DNA of 23,100 nucleotides from DATLZB01 sp035574175 (GTDB lineage: Bacteria; Pseudomonadota; Alphaproteobacteria; Rhizobiales; Hyphomicrobiaceae), in contig DATLZB010000100.1 in assembly GCA_035574175.1 (NCBI GenBank), positions 1 through 23,100 of the forward strand, given 5' to 3'. Below are positions 1-6,662 of the stretch, in pieces (within the stretch, counting starts at the first letter, position 1; every line of letters starts with the position of its first letter). Below the pieces are notes generated by a model that did no database searches, was not told where the DNA came from, and saw only the letters and a program-made list of their open reading frames with translations. The position numbers and the translations under genes are program-made.

Positions 1-399
1 GACGACGACCTCGAGGGTGAGGATCTGCTGACCGCCGGCGTCGAAGAAGAAGGCGTTGGACTGGCCCGTCTTCTTGCCGATCAGGTAGACGCGGTTGGAG
101 CTCTGCAGCACGGCGTCCATGATCTCGGGGCTCGAGACCACGACGTCGCGCAGCTCGCGCGGCAGCTCGACGAGGACGGACTTGTTGCGGCCGACGGCAA
201 TGGCGCGGGTCTGGGGAAGCGGCTCGCCGGGGCGGATACGCAGTAGCGCGTGATGGCCCGTCTCGGGCGGGGTTACCGCCGCCGCCCCGCCGGACTTGCC
301 GTTGGCAAAAACAGGCGGTGTGGCGCAGAGGAGCAGCGCAGCGAGCAGCAGGCCGCCAATGCCGATTGCGGCCAGGACTCCGTCTGCAGAATTCCGCAT
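1..399 (-). CDS. cpaC: Tad pilus secretin CpaC/RcpA, N-terminal part (runs off the left edge)
   Basis: The leftward frame is open from an ATG at 399 to the window edge and gives 133 residues without a stop. It begins with a signal peptide: a hydrophobic run at residues 9-26 and a likely cleavage after VFA near residue 32. This is followed by the domain that precedes the secretin channel in CpaC, RcpA and RhcC proteins. Recognisable pieces are the stretch RAIAVGRNKSVLVELP, the VVVSSPEIMDAVL segment and YLIGKKTGQSNAFFFD. The family forms the outer-membrane pore through which the Flp pilus leaves the cell. A Shine-Dalgarno-like AGAAGG lies just upstream of the ATG. The gene follows cpaB after 94 bases on the same strand, the usual Tad order. 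The beta-barrel secretin part lies outside the window. Confidence 0.9.
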   Translation of the reverse strand, partial: MRNSADGVLAAIGIGGLLLAALLLCATPPVFANGKSGGAAAVTPPETGHHALLRIRPGEPLPQTRAIAVGRNKSVLVELPRELRDVVVSSPEIMDAVLQSSNRVYLIGKKTGQSNAFFFDAGGQQILTLEVVV

Positions 400-493
400 G
401 GGTTCAAGCCTTCTGAACGAGCTACCTCGATGGGTGCACTCGAACTGAAACAACTCGCAACGCACGCGAGACAGGGTCGGAGTACTACCGCCC

Positions 494-1231
494 TCAGTTC
501 CGCAGGCGCACGATGCGCGTCACGTTGGCCTGCTCCTTGCCGTCGGCGACCAAGCTTCGAAGCGACAGGAATACGTCGCCCCGCGTGTTTGCCTCGGCCA
601 GCAGCTCAGCTTGGCGCGCCGTGAGCTGCAGAGTGGCGACGTTTCCTTCGGCGGTCTTCTTGCCATCCTTGGTCTCGATCTGTTGGCCGATGGCGAGAAC
701 GCGTACATCGCGCAGGATGGTCTCGCTGGTCACCGCCTCGGCACCACTGTCACTGCGGCGACGCTGCACGAGAATGACGTCGACATGATCGTTGGGCAGA
801 ATAAGCTTGGCGGCTGCCGAGTGCTCCGTGATCTTGGTGGAGACGGCGCGCATTCCCGCCGGCAGGATCGCCGCGAGCACGCCGCCGCTGCCAGGCTTGA
901 CGAGCTTGCTCGCCGTGATCGGTTCGCCGGCGAGCACTGGAACGCGAGCGATGGCGCCGGTGAACTCCTGAATCGCGTTGGGCTTGTTCGCTGAGGTGAC
1001 AAAGCTCGGATTGAGCGCCTCCTTTGGCCAGTCCTGCCAGCGGAAGCTCCCCTCGGTCGCCGCTTGTCCAAGCCCCAGATCGGTGCGCGCCACAAGTACT
1101 TGGGTTGCGTCGACACGCTCGGCCTGAATCACCGCCCGGGTCGGCGCCTGCATGATGCTGCGCATACCGAGAAACGCGAGCGCGCCAGCGCCGAGCGCGA
1201 TGGCGATAACGATCAGCTGGGCCTTTCTCAT
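494..1231 (-). CDS. cpaB: Tad pilus assembly protein CpaB/RcpC
   Basis: This 245-residue protein has one N-terminal transmembrane or signal segment (AQLIVIAIALGAGALAFLGM). A SAF-like domain follows, with VLVARTDLGLGQ, then VPVLAGEPITASKLV, then the RcpC signature LPAGMRAVSTKI and LPNDHVDVILVQRRR. CpaB/RcpC is a periplasmic component that supports the CpaC secretin in the Tad secretion channel. The reading frame extends 21 codons upstream, but the ATG at 1231 is chosen because a Shine-Dalgarno-like AGGGAGA sits just before it and the hydrophobic segment then begins within four residues. It lies between cpaA (148 bases upstream) and cpaC (94 bases downstream). The gap to cpaA holds a perfect 7-bp inverted repeat. 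Length and motifs are normal for the family. Confidence 0.92.
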   Translation of the reverse strand: MRKAQLIVIAIALGAGALAFLGMRSIMQAPTRAVIQAERVDATQVLVARTDLGLGQAATEGSFRWQDWPKEALNPSFVTSANKPNAIQEFTGAIARVPVLAGEPITASKLVKPGSGGVLAAILPAGMRAVSTKITEHSAAAKLILPNDHVDVILVQRRRSDSGAEAVTSETILRDVRVLAIGQQIETKDGKKTAEGNVATLQLTARQAELLAEANTRGDVFLSLRSLVADGKEQANVTRIVRLRN

Positions 1232-1300
1232 GGATGGCGTCTCCCTGCCGCGAGCCCGCACCCGCGTGCGATTTGCAGGTAGACTGCGTGACAAATCTCA

Positions 1301-1322
1301 ACGACGGGTTAATCGCCGTCGT
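1301..1322. repeat. Inverted repeat in the cpaA-cpaB gap
   Basis: ACGACGG at 1301-1307 pairs perfectly with CCGTCGT at 1316-1322 across an 8-base loop. It lies 79 bases downstream (leftward) of the end of cpaA and 69 bases before the cpaB start. No U-tract follows in the direction of transcription, so a processing or stability hairpin is more likely than a terminator. Confidence 0.45.
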
Positions 1323-1379
1323 AACTTGGCGCGCGGTTGCCCGGCGCCAGGACGCCCATCGGCGTGGTGCAGATCGGGA

Positions 1380-1922
1380 TCAGGTGACCACAAACCAAGC
1401 CGTCGACGGGTAAATCCATAGCGCGGCACCGGCCAAAGCGAGCCCATAGGGCATGCCGGTCTTGCGATCGTGCAGCCTCGCTGCCCAAGCGGGGTGCGCT
1501 ATCCAGAGCGGCGGCACAAACATGCGGTAGCTCAGCACGAGAAGGGCGAGTGCGCCGCCCAATATCGAGACCAAGACCGCGTAGGAAAGCAGGTTGTCGA
1601 AGCCAAGCCACAGCGCGGCCGCGGCAAGCAGCTTGGCGTCGCCTCCACCCACCCATCCAAGCGAAAACAGCAGGAAGCCCAAGGCCAGCACCGCGGCGCC
1701 GGCACCGAGGTGCCACACAAAGGTGCTCCACGGCATTCCGACCGCCAGGGCGGCGCAAGGAAAGGCGGCCAGCAATGCCAGAGAGATCCGGTTGGGAATC
1801 GTCATCGTCAACAGGTCCATGGCCCCGGCGAAGGCCATGGCAACGGGAAACACCATCAACAGCGGATACTCGAACACCGTTCGAAACCCCAAGACGCATC
1901 GAGGGCCCGCGGCCCGCCGCAT
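1380..1922 (-). CDS. cpaA: Type IV prepilin peptidase CpaA/TadV (A24 family)
   Basis: This 180-residue polytopic membrane protein is an aspartic prepilin peptidase of the short Tad type (peptidase family A24A). The first catalytic aspartate lies in MDLLTMTIPN, followed by the usual isoleucine-proline-asparagine. The second lies in the GxGD motif GWVGGGDAKLL. Hydrophobic segments alternate through the whole length, and MPYGLALAGAAL near the end is typical. The enzyme cleaves Flp prepilin and the TadE-like pseudopilins just before their hydrophobic segment. The start is uncertain. The ATG at 1922 has no clear ribosome-binding site, a GTG at 1877 is preceded by a G-rich tract, and an ATG at 1856 is also possible. 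All three keep both catalytic aspartates. The gene lies 128 bases downstream of flp, and that gap contains two strong hairpins. Confidence 0.9.
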   Translation of the reverse strand: MRRAAGPRCVLGFRTVFEYPLLMVFPVAMAFAGAMDLLTMTIPNRISLALLAAFPCAALAVGMPWSTFVWHLGAGAAVLALGFLLFSLGWVGGGDAKLLAAAALWLGFDNLLSYAVLVSILGGALALLVLSYRMFVPPLWIAHPAWAARLHDRKTGMPYGLALAGAALWIYPSTAWFVVT

Positions 1923-1935
1923 GGCGATACTAAAG

Positions 1936-1956
1936 GCCGGCGGGTTAACCGCCGGC
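1936..1956. repeat. Perfect 8-bp inverted repeat just upstream of cpaA
   Basis: GCCGGCGG at 1936-1943 pairs with CCGCCGGC at 1949-1956 across a five-base loop, GTTAA. It sits 14 bases before the most upstream cpaA start. In a transcript starting at flp it would form the second hairpin after the pilin gene. It could be an mRNA stability or attenuation element, or an operator. No U-tract follows. Confidence 0.5.
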
Positions 1957-1993
1957 TAAGGCGGTCGGCGCCCGGGCAGGGCAGACAAGCAAG

Positions 1994-2025
1994 GCCGCCC
2001 GGCCCCGGGGAGCGGGGCGGGCGGC
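1994..2025 (-). terminator. GC-rich hairpin downstream of flp (terminator or attenuator)
   Basis: GCCGCCC at 1994-2000 plus GGCCCC can pair with GGGGC plus GGGCGGC ending at 2025, giving a long G/C stem directly after the flp stop codon. In the leftward direction the next bases read CTTGCTTGTCTG, only moderately T-rich, so termination would probably be partial. A partial terminator here would fit a highly expressed pilin followed by low-level assembly genes. Confidence 0.5.
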
Positions 2026-2050
2026 GATTGCGGCCGATGCCGACCGGCGC

Positions 2051-2230
2051 TTAGACGGCCGGACGCTTGGCCAGACCGGTCTCGACGTCCTTGAAGGTGT
2101 CCGACACCTCGACGCCCACGTTGTAGACGACGGTCACGATGGCAACGCCAATGAGAGCGGCGATCAGGCCGTACTCGATGGCAGTGGCGCCGGACTCGCA
2201 CTTGACGAAACGCGCAACCAGATTCTTCAT
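2051..2230 (-). CDS. flp: Flp-type pilin (major subunit of the Tad pilus)
   Basis: This 59-residue prepilin has the hallmark Flp sequence. A short charged leader ends in ESG, cleavage follows at G|ATAIEYG, the conserved glutamate-tyrosine pair comes next, and then the hydrophobic run LIAALIGVAIVTVVY. CpaA would remove the leader, and the mature peptide polymerises into the pilus. The reading frame continues upstream, but the ATG at 2230 is chosen because a good Shine-Dalgarno sequence (GGGAGAG) precedes it and the leader then has normal length. It is the first gene of the leftward Tad unit and is followed by hairpins. A weak promoter-like sequence lies about 110 bases upstream. Confidence 0.95.
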   Translation of the reverse strand: MKNLVARFVKCESGATAIEYGLIAALIGVAIVTVVYNVGVEVSDTFKDVETGLAKRPAV

Positions 2231-2338
2231 TTTCAGCTCTCCCAATCGACAGTAGATTTGGGCATTCTCGGGCCCAGTCCATCCGAAGCATGGGGGCGCC
2301 TCGGCATTGAACTCGGGCAAGGCTAGGCGCCACATCTT

Positions 2339-2367
2339 AAAATAATCTTGCAATTTTTCTTTGTCGG
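2339..2367 (-). promoter_or_regulatory. Possible sigma-70-type promoter for flp
   Basis: Reading leftwards, CCGACA (2367-2362), a 17-base spacer and TATTTT (2344-2339) match four of six consensus positions in each box. The implied transcript leader before the flp ATG is about 100 bases. The spacing is ideal but the boxes are weak, so this is only a candidate. Confidence 0.28.
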
Positions 2368-2492
2368 CTATCTCGGCGCATAAAAATGTAGATCGGTTAT
2401 TTGATGGAAAACGAAATCACTAAGCAGATTACTAAGAAGTATTGTCGATGCTTGGTTAAGCGACCTGCCAATCCGAGACAAAAACCGCCTTC

Positions 2493-2515
2493 CGGTCTGG
2501 CGGCCGGCCAGACCG
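2493..2515. repeat. Perfect 9-bp inverted repeat between the divergent Tad units
   Basis: CGGTCTGGC at 2493-2501 pairs with GCCAGACCG at 2507-2515 across a five-base loop. It lies about 120 bases before the first TadE start. Leftwards it is followed after eight bases by a run of five T. It could be a regulator-binding palindrome or a hairpin that stops antisense transcription coming from the right. Confidence 0.45.
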
Positions 2516-2636
2516 CCGCAATTCGAATGATTCCATTAATCAGTCCGCGCTCTAGACACGAATTTCAACCGAAAATTCACGGCTTTGCTTGCCTACTCGA
2601 AGAAAAGCAATCGGTATCGGCTGGGCGAGGCGTTTC

Positions 2637-3209
2637 ATGGCGAATTTCCTTCGAGCCTTTTCGGGCCGCAGGATGGTCCGGCTCGGACGGCAATTTGAGG
2701 CTTTGCGCTCGGACGAGCGCGGCATGACGGCGATCGAATTCGGCATGATCGCCCTGCCGTTCTTCATGCTGCTGTTCGGCATTATCGCGGTCGGGCTCTA
2801 CTTTTTCACCACCTTCACGCTCGAGAATGCGGTTGAAGACGCCGCGCGTCTGATCCGGACCGGTCAGGCTCAGCAGTCGGGTATGACGGCGGAGGAGTTC
2901 AAGCAAGAAGTGTGTTCGCGCACTCCGCCCTACATGGACTGCGAGGGAAAGATACGGGTTAACGTGCAGAGCTTCACCGGGTTCGGCAGCGTGGTAACGC
3001 CCTCCTGTGTCGATACCGGCGGCAACCTGGTACCGCCGAGTGGCGTGACCTACGATCCGGGTGCTGAGAGCACGGTCGTGCTGGTCACGGTCTGCTACGA
3101 GTGGGAGCTCGCAGGCAAGATCCCCTTCCTCCACCTCGGGAACATGGGGAACGGTTCGGCACTGATCCAGGCCTCAACCACGTTCCGCTCCGAACCCTAC
3201 AACAAATGA
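2637..3209 (+). CDS. TadE-like pseudopilin
   Basis: This 190-residue protein has the TadE architecture. A basic N-terminus of about 28 residues ends in DERG, cleavage is expected at G|MTAIEFG with the conserved glutamate at mature position 5, and one transmembrane helix follows (MIALPFFMLLFGIIAVGLYFF). A periplasmic domain containing five cysteines comes after it (for example VCSRTP, MDCEG, PSCVD, TVCYE). TadE proteins are minor pilins or pseudopilins processed by CpaA and needed for Tad pilus assembly. The ATG at 2637 is chosen over a TTG at 2589 because GAGG lies nine bases before it. The gene points away from flp and is followed after 50 bases by a second TadE-type gene, so the two are probably co-transcribed. 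Confidence 0.88.
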   Translation: MANFLRAFSGRRMVRLGRQFEALRSDERGMTAIEFGMIALPFFMLLFGIIAVGLYFFTTFTLENAVEDAARLIRTGQAQQSGMTAEEFKQEVCSRTPPYMDCEGKIRVNVQSFTGFGSVVTPSCVDTGGNLVPPSGVTYDPGAESTVVLVTVCYEWELAGKIPFLHLGNMGNGSALIQASTTFRSEPYNK

Positions 3210-3259
3210 GCACTCGATCCGGCGGCGCTGTCCGCGCACACCTTCTCCACGAGGCGTCC

Positions 3260-3853
3260 ATGAAGCTTCATGCCATTCTCCAGGCGGGCCGATCGATGGT
3301 CCGATCGATCCGGGTACTGCTGTTTCGCAAGGACGGCGTGGCGGCGATCGAGTTCGCGATGGTGGCGCCCCTCATGCTGCTGCTGTTCGTCGGCTCGGTG
3401 GAATTCAGCCAGGCGCTCACCGTCGATCGCCGGGTGTCGCAGATCGCCAGTTCCACGGCCGATCTGGTGGCGCGGGAAAAGTCGATCACGACCGCCGACA
3501 TGGAAGGGATCATGGACATCATCGATCATCTCATGAGCCCTTACGACAACTCCCGGCTCAGGGTCACCCTGCTCAACGTCTATTCGGCGATAAACAATGC
3601 CAGCGACGTCAAAGTATGCTGGTCCTACAACCACAACGGCGGGGCGAACACCTACTCCGACAACCAAAGCTACTCGCTGCCGTCAGGAATCCTGGGCAAA
3701 GGCAGCAGCGCCATCGTCGCGGAAGTGGTGTACGATTATCAGCCGCTCATCTTCAACATGTTCATCGAGAGCGTCTTCAGAATGGAGGAGAAGTTCTACC
3801 TGAAGCCCCGTCTCTCCAATAGCGTGGAGTACAACGGCAAGAAATGCCTGTAG
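3260..3853 (+). CDS. Second TadE/TadG-like pseudopilin
   Basis: This 197-residue protein repeats the TadE plan. It has a basic leader of 26 residues, a cleavage context KDG|VAAIEFAMVAP with glutamate at mature position 5, one membrane helix (LMLLLFVGSVEFS) and a periplasmic tail. The tail is rich in asparagine and serine and has two cysteines (KVCWSY and a near-terminal CL). The ATG at 3260 has GAGG about eight bases upstream. An in-frame ATG at 3206 overlaps the stop of the preceding gene (ATGA) and would allow translational coupling, but it lacks a ribosome-binding site. The protein is much shorter than classical TadG proteins, which carry a von Willebrand domain, and no such domain is visible, so TadE/TadF-like is the safer name. 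Confidence 0.85.
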   Translation: MKLHAILQAGRSMVRSIRVLLFRKDGVAAIEFAMVAPLMLLLFVGSVEFSQALTVDRRVSQIASSTADLVAREKSITTADMEGIMDIIDHLMSPYDNSRLRVTLLNVYSAINNASDVKVCWSYNHNGGANTYSDNQSYSLPSGILGKGSSAIVAEVVYDYQPLIFNMFIESVFRMEEKFYLKPRLSNSVEYNGKKCL

Positions 3854-3860
3854 AGGCGCC

Positions 3861-3888
3861 GGCACGCTTAGGATCGATGCAGCGTGCC
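3861..3888 (+). repeat. Inverted repeat just after the second TadE gene
   Basis: GGCACGCT at 3861-3868 pairs perfectly with AGCGTGCC at 3881-3888 across a 12-base loop, eight bases after the stop codon. It may act as a transcript 3'-end hairpin. There is no immediate U-tract; the nearest run of five T is some 26 bases further on. Confidence 0.4.
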
Positions 3889-3977
3889 AGTGCAGGCAGG
3901 CAGTCGCCGGCCATTTTTGATGACCGCTAAGTTGTATTTACTCTAAGATCGTGCCAACGGACGACCGTCGCAGGACA

Positions 3978-4000
3978 ATGCCGGTCCCCCCGGCCGGCAT
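3978..4000. promoter_or_regulatory. Candidate operator upstream of the TetR gene
   Basis: ATGCCGG at 3978-3984 and CCGGCAT at 3994-4000 form a perfect 7-bp inverted repeat with a 9-base spacer, ending 21 bases before the regulator start codon. TetR-family repressors commonly bind palindromes next to their own gene. No promoter boxes could be assigned with confidence here. Confidence 0.3.
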
Positions 4001-4021
4001 GGCGGAGGTGCAGCGCGTCAG

Positions 4022-4627
4022 ATGGGGCGACGATCGGCACACACGGCGGACGAGCTCAGGCGGCTTGTCTTGGACGCCGCTGAGCAGATCATCGAGAACG
4101 GCGGCCTTAGCGAGCTTTCTGCGCGGGAGATCGCCCGTCGGATCGGCTATTCGCCGGGCACCCTCTACAACCTGTTCCAGAACCTCAACGACGTCATTCT
4201 TCACGTCGAAGCACGCATGTTGACCGCCCTCGATCAGCGGCTCGCGGGGGTGCTCGACGGCAGCTCGGGAGAGGCGGCGGTCCGACAGTTTGCCCGCGCC
4301 TTTCACGCCTTCTCGCGAGAGCGGCCAGAGCTGTGGAACTTGCTGTTCGAGCACCACCTTCCGCGCTCACATGTTCTGCCACAATGGTATCAGGAGCGGC
4401 TCGAGGCGCCGGTCGGCAGGCTGGAGGCGGCGCTTGCCCAAATCGTCGGCGCCGAAGGCGGGCGGGCGAAACGTTCCGCACGCGCGCTGTGGGCCGGCCT
4501 CCACGGCGTTGCTGCGCTCTCCACCACCACCAAGGCGGGGCGGGTAGCGGCACAAGCCACGACCGAGTTGATCGACGAACTCGTCGAGGCCTATCTCGCC
4601 GGGCTCAAGCGGGAGCATGCCAACTGA
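4022..4627 (+). CDS. TetR/AcrR-family transcriptional regulator with a WHG-type C-terminal domain
   Basis: This 201-residue protein has an N-terminal TetR helix-turn-helix at about residues 12-58. It is recognisable from LDAAEQIIENGGLSELSAREIA and the recognition helix region GYSPGTLYNLFQNLNDV. The ligand-binding half ends with LWAGLHGVAAL, the motif that names the WHG C-terminal domain (TetR_C_33). The family usually represses its own or a neighbouring gene until a small molecule binds. The target cannot be read from the context. The gene on the right is convergent and only 17 bases away, and the upstream Tad gene is unrelated. A 7-bp palindrome upstream could serve autoregulation. A GGAGG lies somewhat far (about 17 bases) before the ATG, so the start is only moderately certain. 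Confidence 0.88.
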   Translation: MGRRSAHTADELRRLVLDAAEQIIENGGLSELSAREIARRIGYSPGTLYNLFQNLNDVILHVEARMLTALDQRLAGVLDGSSGEAAVRQFARAFHAFSRERPELWNLLFEHHLPRSHVLPQWYQERLEAPVGRLEAALAQIVGAEGGRAKRSARALWAGLHGVAALSTTTKAGRVAAQATTELIDELVEAYLAGLKREHAN

Positions 4628-4644
4628 CTTGGCCCGTCGCGCGA

Positions 4645-5484
4645 TCACTGCTGCGGACGCGAGGAGTCAGCAGGAGCGGAAGCGGGCTCGCCTGCCGGTG
4701 CGCGCGCAGGGAGGATGACCGATCCGGTGACGATGTCGGAGGCCGGTCCCTCGGCTCGGCTCGGCTCCCCGAACACACCGAACCAGCGATCCCGCGGCAG
4801 CAACCGATGCTGGAGGCCAACCCAGAGACGGGGCGAGGTGATGCCGTCGATGAAGGGGCGCGCCGGCGGCGAGAGGGCGAAGGCCAGGACGCAGGCGAGC
4901 GCAACCACGGCGCTATCGCCGAGGTGCTTGCCGTCATACAGCTTGAGCGCGGAGCCGAACGAGGCCTTTATGCGGGTGTCGAATACGTCGACGCTGTAAA
5001 GCTCGTCGAGAACGAGATGGGTAATGTAGCCGATGAACAGAAAGCCGCCGGCCAGCCAAGCAACGCCCTCGTGATACCCGAACCCGCGGTGGAAGATGAT
5101 CGCCGTCAGGAACCAGAAGAACAAACCTGCGACGACGGAATGCCAAATGCCACGGTGAGCGGAAAAACGCAGGAAAATGAGCTGCAGGCCGTAGCGCACG
5201 GCGAGCAGCGTGCCGAGCCAGGCGATCCACATTTCCACGATGGAAAAGCGATGAGCCACGGCGAACAACACGCAGAACGACAGAAAGATGGCGAGACAGG
5301 AGAAAAAGGCCCGACTGGGCCGGGAGTCTCTCAGATCGATGTCGGGCAGCACGCTGCCGAACACACCGGCAAGGGTCACCGCTACGAGGGATTCCGGGGA
5401 GATCACGTTGGCGGCGACGGTCAGCGTGGCGAGCGTACCGCTGACCAGCGTTCCCGCCGCAATGTGAGTGGTGAAGTTCGCCAT
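4645..5484 (-). CDS. YdjM-type membrane-bound metal-dependent hydrolase
   Basis: This 279-residue polytopic protein is of the YdjM/LexA-binding inner-membrane-associated hydrolase family (PF04307). The conserved metal-ligand pattern is visible: THIAAG at residues 6-11, LPDIDLRDS near 46-53, AHRGIWHS around H110 and H115, and GYITHLVLDELYS with H155 and D160. Between these lie hydrophobic segments consistent with about five membrane helices. Its substrate is not known for most members. The frame extends 24 codons upstream, but the ATG at 5484 has a strong Shine-Dalgarno (GGAGGCGG) and matches family N-termini. The C-terminal tail from about residue 245 is proline- and alanine-rich and looks disordered. 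The gene is convergent with the TetR gene and divergent from the cation transporter. Confidence 0.85.
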   Translation of the reverse strand: MANFTTHIAAGTLVSGTLATLTVAANVISPESLVAVTLAGVFGSVLPDIDLRDSRPSRAFFSCLAIFLSFCVLFAVAHRFSIVEMWIAWLGTLLAVRYGLQLIFLRFSAHRGIWHSVVAGLFFWFLTAIIFHRGFGYHEGVAWLAGGFLFIGYITHLVLDELYSVDVFDTRIKASFGSALKLYDGKHLGDSAVVALACVLAFALSPPARPFIDGITSPRLWVGLQHRLLPRDRWFGVFGEPSRAEGPASDIVTGSVILPARAPAGEPASAPADSSRPQQ

Positions 5485-5651
5485 CGCCCGCCTCCGCCAC
5501 CTGCGATCTGGGCGCTCGATGCGCGACTGGCGGGCGCCGGTGTGTGACACGACCAAACAGATTCGCTGGGGCTAGGCGAGCGCCCACATCGGCCTACCTG
5601 TGGATGAGGGGGCGGCAAGAGTAGTGCTGGCGTCCGGCGCGCTGACGTGGC

Positions 5652-6602
5652 ATGGGCAACGGCGCCGACCCAGCCGGAATACGCCAACTCAACCCGCGCC
5701 GAACGATGCCGCAAGCCTTAAGGCTCAAGACTCTGGCCGCCATCAGCATCGCCGTCGCCATCGCCGTGATGGCAATCAAGTACGTGGCCTACTGGCGCAC
5801 GGGCAGCGTGGCGCTCTACTCTGATGCCCTCGAAAGCATCGTCAACGTGCTGACCGCCATGGCAGCGCTAATCGCGGTCCGGGTCGGCGCCCGACCGGCG
5901 GACCGCAACCACCAGTTCGGCCATCACAAGGCCGAGTACCTCGCCGCCGTGCTCGAGGGAGCACTCATCATCGTCGCTGCCTTCCTTATTCTGAGCGAAG
6001 CGAGCGACGCGTTGTTTCGCCCGCGCCAGCTCAACGAGCCACTGGAAGGCATCGTCATCAACGGGGTGGCGACGGTCCTCAACGGCACATGGTCGTGGTT
6101 TCTGATCAGCCGCGGCCGCGCGTGGCGATCGCCGGCGCTTATGGCCGACGGCCGGCATCTCCTGAGCGACGTCATAACCTCGCTCGGTGTCCTGGCCGGT
6201 CTACTGCTGGCGACCGCGACCGGGCTCGCCGTACTCGATCCCTTGCTCGGAGGGGCGGTGGCGCTTTACATCCTGTGGATGGGCTGGCGACTGATGCGGG
6301 GGTCGGCCAGTGGTCTCATGGACGAGGCGGTCAATCAGGAGGTGGCCGCCGAAATCCGCCGGGTCATTGCCGACAATGCGGCCGGCGCCTTGCAGATGCA
6401 CGACTTGCGCACGCGCATCGCCGGCCGCGCGACCTTCATCGAGTTCCACCTCGTGGTGCCGGGAGGCATGAGCGTGGCAGAGTCGCATGAGATCTGCGAT
6501 CGCTTAGAGGCGGCGCTCGAGGCGGCGATCGACGGCGCTCAGGTGGTGATTCACGTGGAACCGGACACCGAAGCCAAGGCTAAGGGCGCGCTGCAGGTCT
6601 AG
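5652..6602 (+). CDS. Cation diffusion facilitator family metal transporter
   Basis: This 316-residue protein is a cation diffusion facilitator (CDF, PF01545), which exchanges divalent metals such as Zn, Fe, Mn or Cd for protons across the inner membrane. Six hydrophobic segments precede a cytoplasmic C-terminal domain of about 80 residues ending in VVIHVEPDTEA. Family marks are the second-helix motif YSDALESIVN (residues 56-65), the loop RPADRNHQFGHHKAEY (81-96) and the fifth-helix HxxxD site RHLLSDV (H169, D173). In the second helix the usual D/H-x3-D is replaced by S-x3-E, so the transported metal is hard to predict. The start may instead be the methionine at 5706; neither ATG has a clear ribosome-binding site. 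It is convergent with rimO. Confidence 0.9.
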   Translation: MGNGADPAGIRQLNPRRTMPQALRLKTLAAISIAVAIAVMAIKYVAYWRTGSVALYSDALESIVNVLTAMAALIAVRVGARPADRNHQFGHHKAEYLAAVLEGALIIVAAFLILSEASDALFRPRQLNEPLEGIVINGVATVLNGTWSWFLISRGRAWRSPALMADGRHLLSDVITSLGVLAGLLLATATGLAVLDPLLGGAVALYILWMGWRLMRGSASGLMDEAVNQEVAAEIRRVIADNAAGALQMHDLRTRIAGRATFIEFHLVVPGGMSVAESHEICDRLEAALEAAIDGAQVVIHVEPDTEAKAKGALQV

Positions 6603-6622
6603 ACTTTAGACCCAGACTTTAG
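6601..6622. repeat. Short direct repeat at the end of the CDF gene
   Basis: AGACTTTAG occurs at 6601-6609, overlapping the CDF stop codon, and again at 6614-6622. It may be a chance duplication; no function is suggested. Confidence 0.35.
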
Positions 6623-6637
6623 TTTAGCGCGCTCAAT

Positions 6638-6655
6638 CACGCCGACGCTGGCGTG
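6638..6655. terminator. Hairpin between the convergent CDF and rimO genes
   Basis: CACGCC at 6638-6643 pairs with GGCGTG at 6650-6655 across a six-base loop, in the 60-base gap between two convergent genes. It may serve both directions as a transcript end. No U-tract follows on either side. Confidence 0.35.
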
Positions 6656-6662
6656 TGTGAGC

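Larger units (their letters stand above)
2231..2636. promoter_or_regulatory. AT-rich divergent intergenic region between flp and the TadE genes
   Basis: These 406 bases carry no convincing gene. A 108-codon frame starting at 2401 looks non-coding, with no family match or ribosome-binding site that I can see. The stretch at about 2335-2460 is markedly more AT-rich than the surroundings. Two ACTAAG copies (2419-2424 and 2431-2436) are spaced 12 bases apart. A leftward TTAACCAAG at 2451-2459 resembles one half of a CtrA box, and a perfect 9-bp inverted repeat lies at 2493-2515. The region must carry the promoters of both Tad transcription units. Confidence 0.5.

Noticed and set aside
2317..2334. 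Sigma-54-like promoter upstream of flp (TGGCGC...TTGC, leftward)
   Set aside because: The GG to GC spacing is eleven bases rather than the required ten, and the boxes are imperfect.
2401..2727. A 108-codon frame between the divergent Tad units
   Set aside because: There is no ribosome-binding site, it overlaps the start of the TadE gene in another frame, and base composition changes sharply inside it.
4333..5547. A 404-codon open frame on the + strand
   Set aside because: It runs across the end of the TetR gene and antisense to the YdjM-type hydrolase. The composition is charged and repetitive, with no family features.
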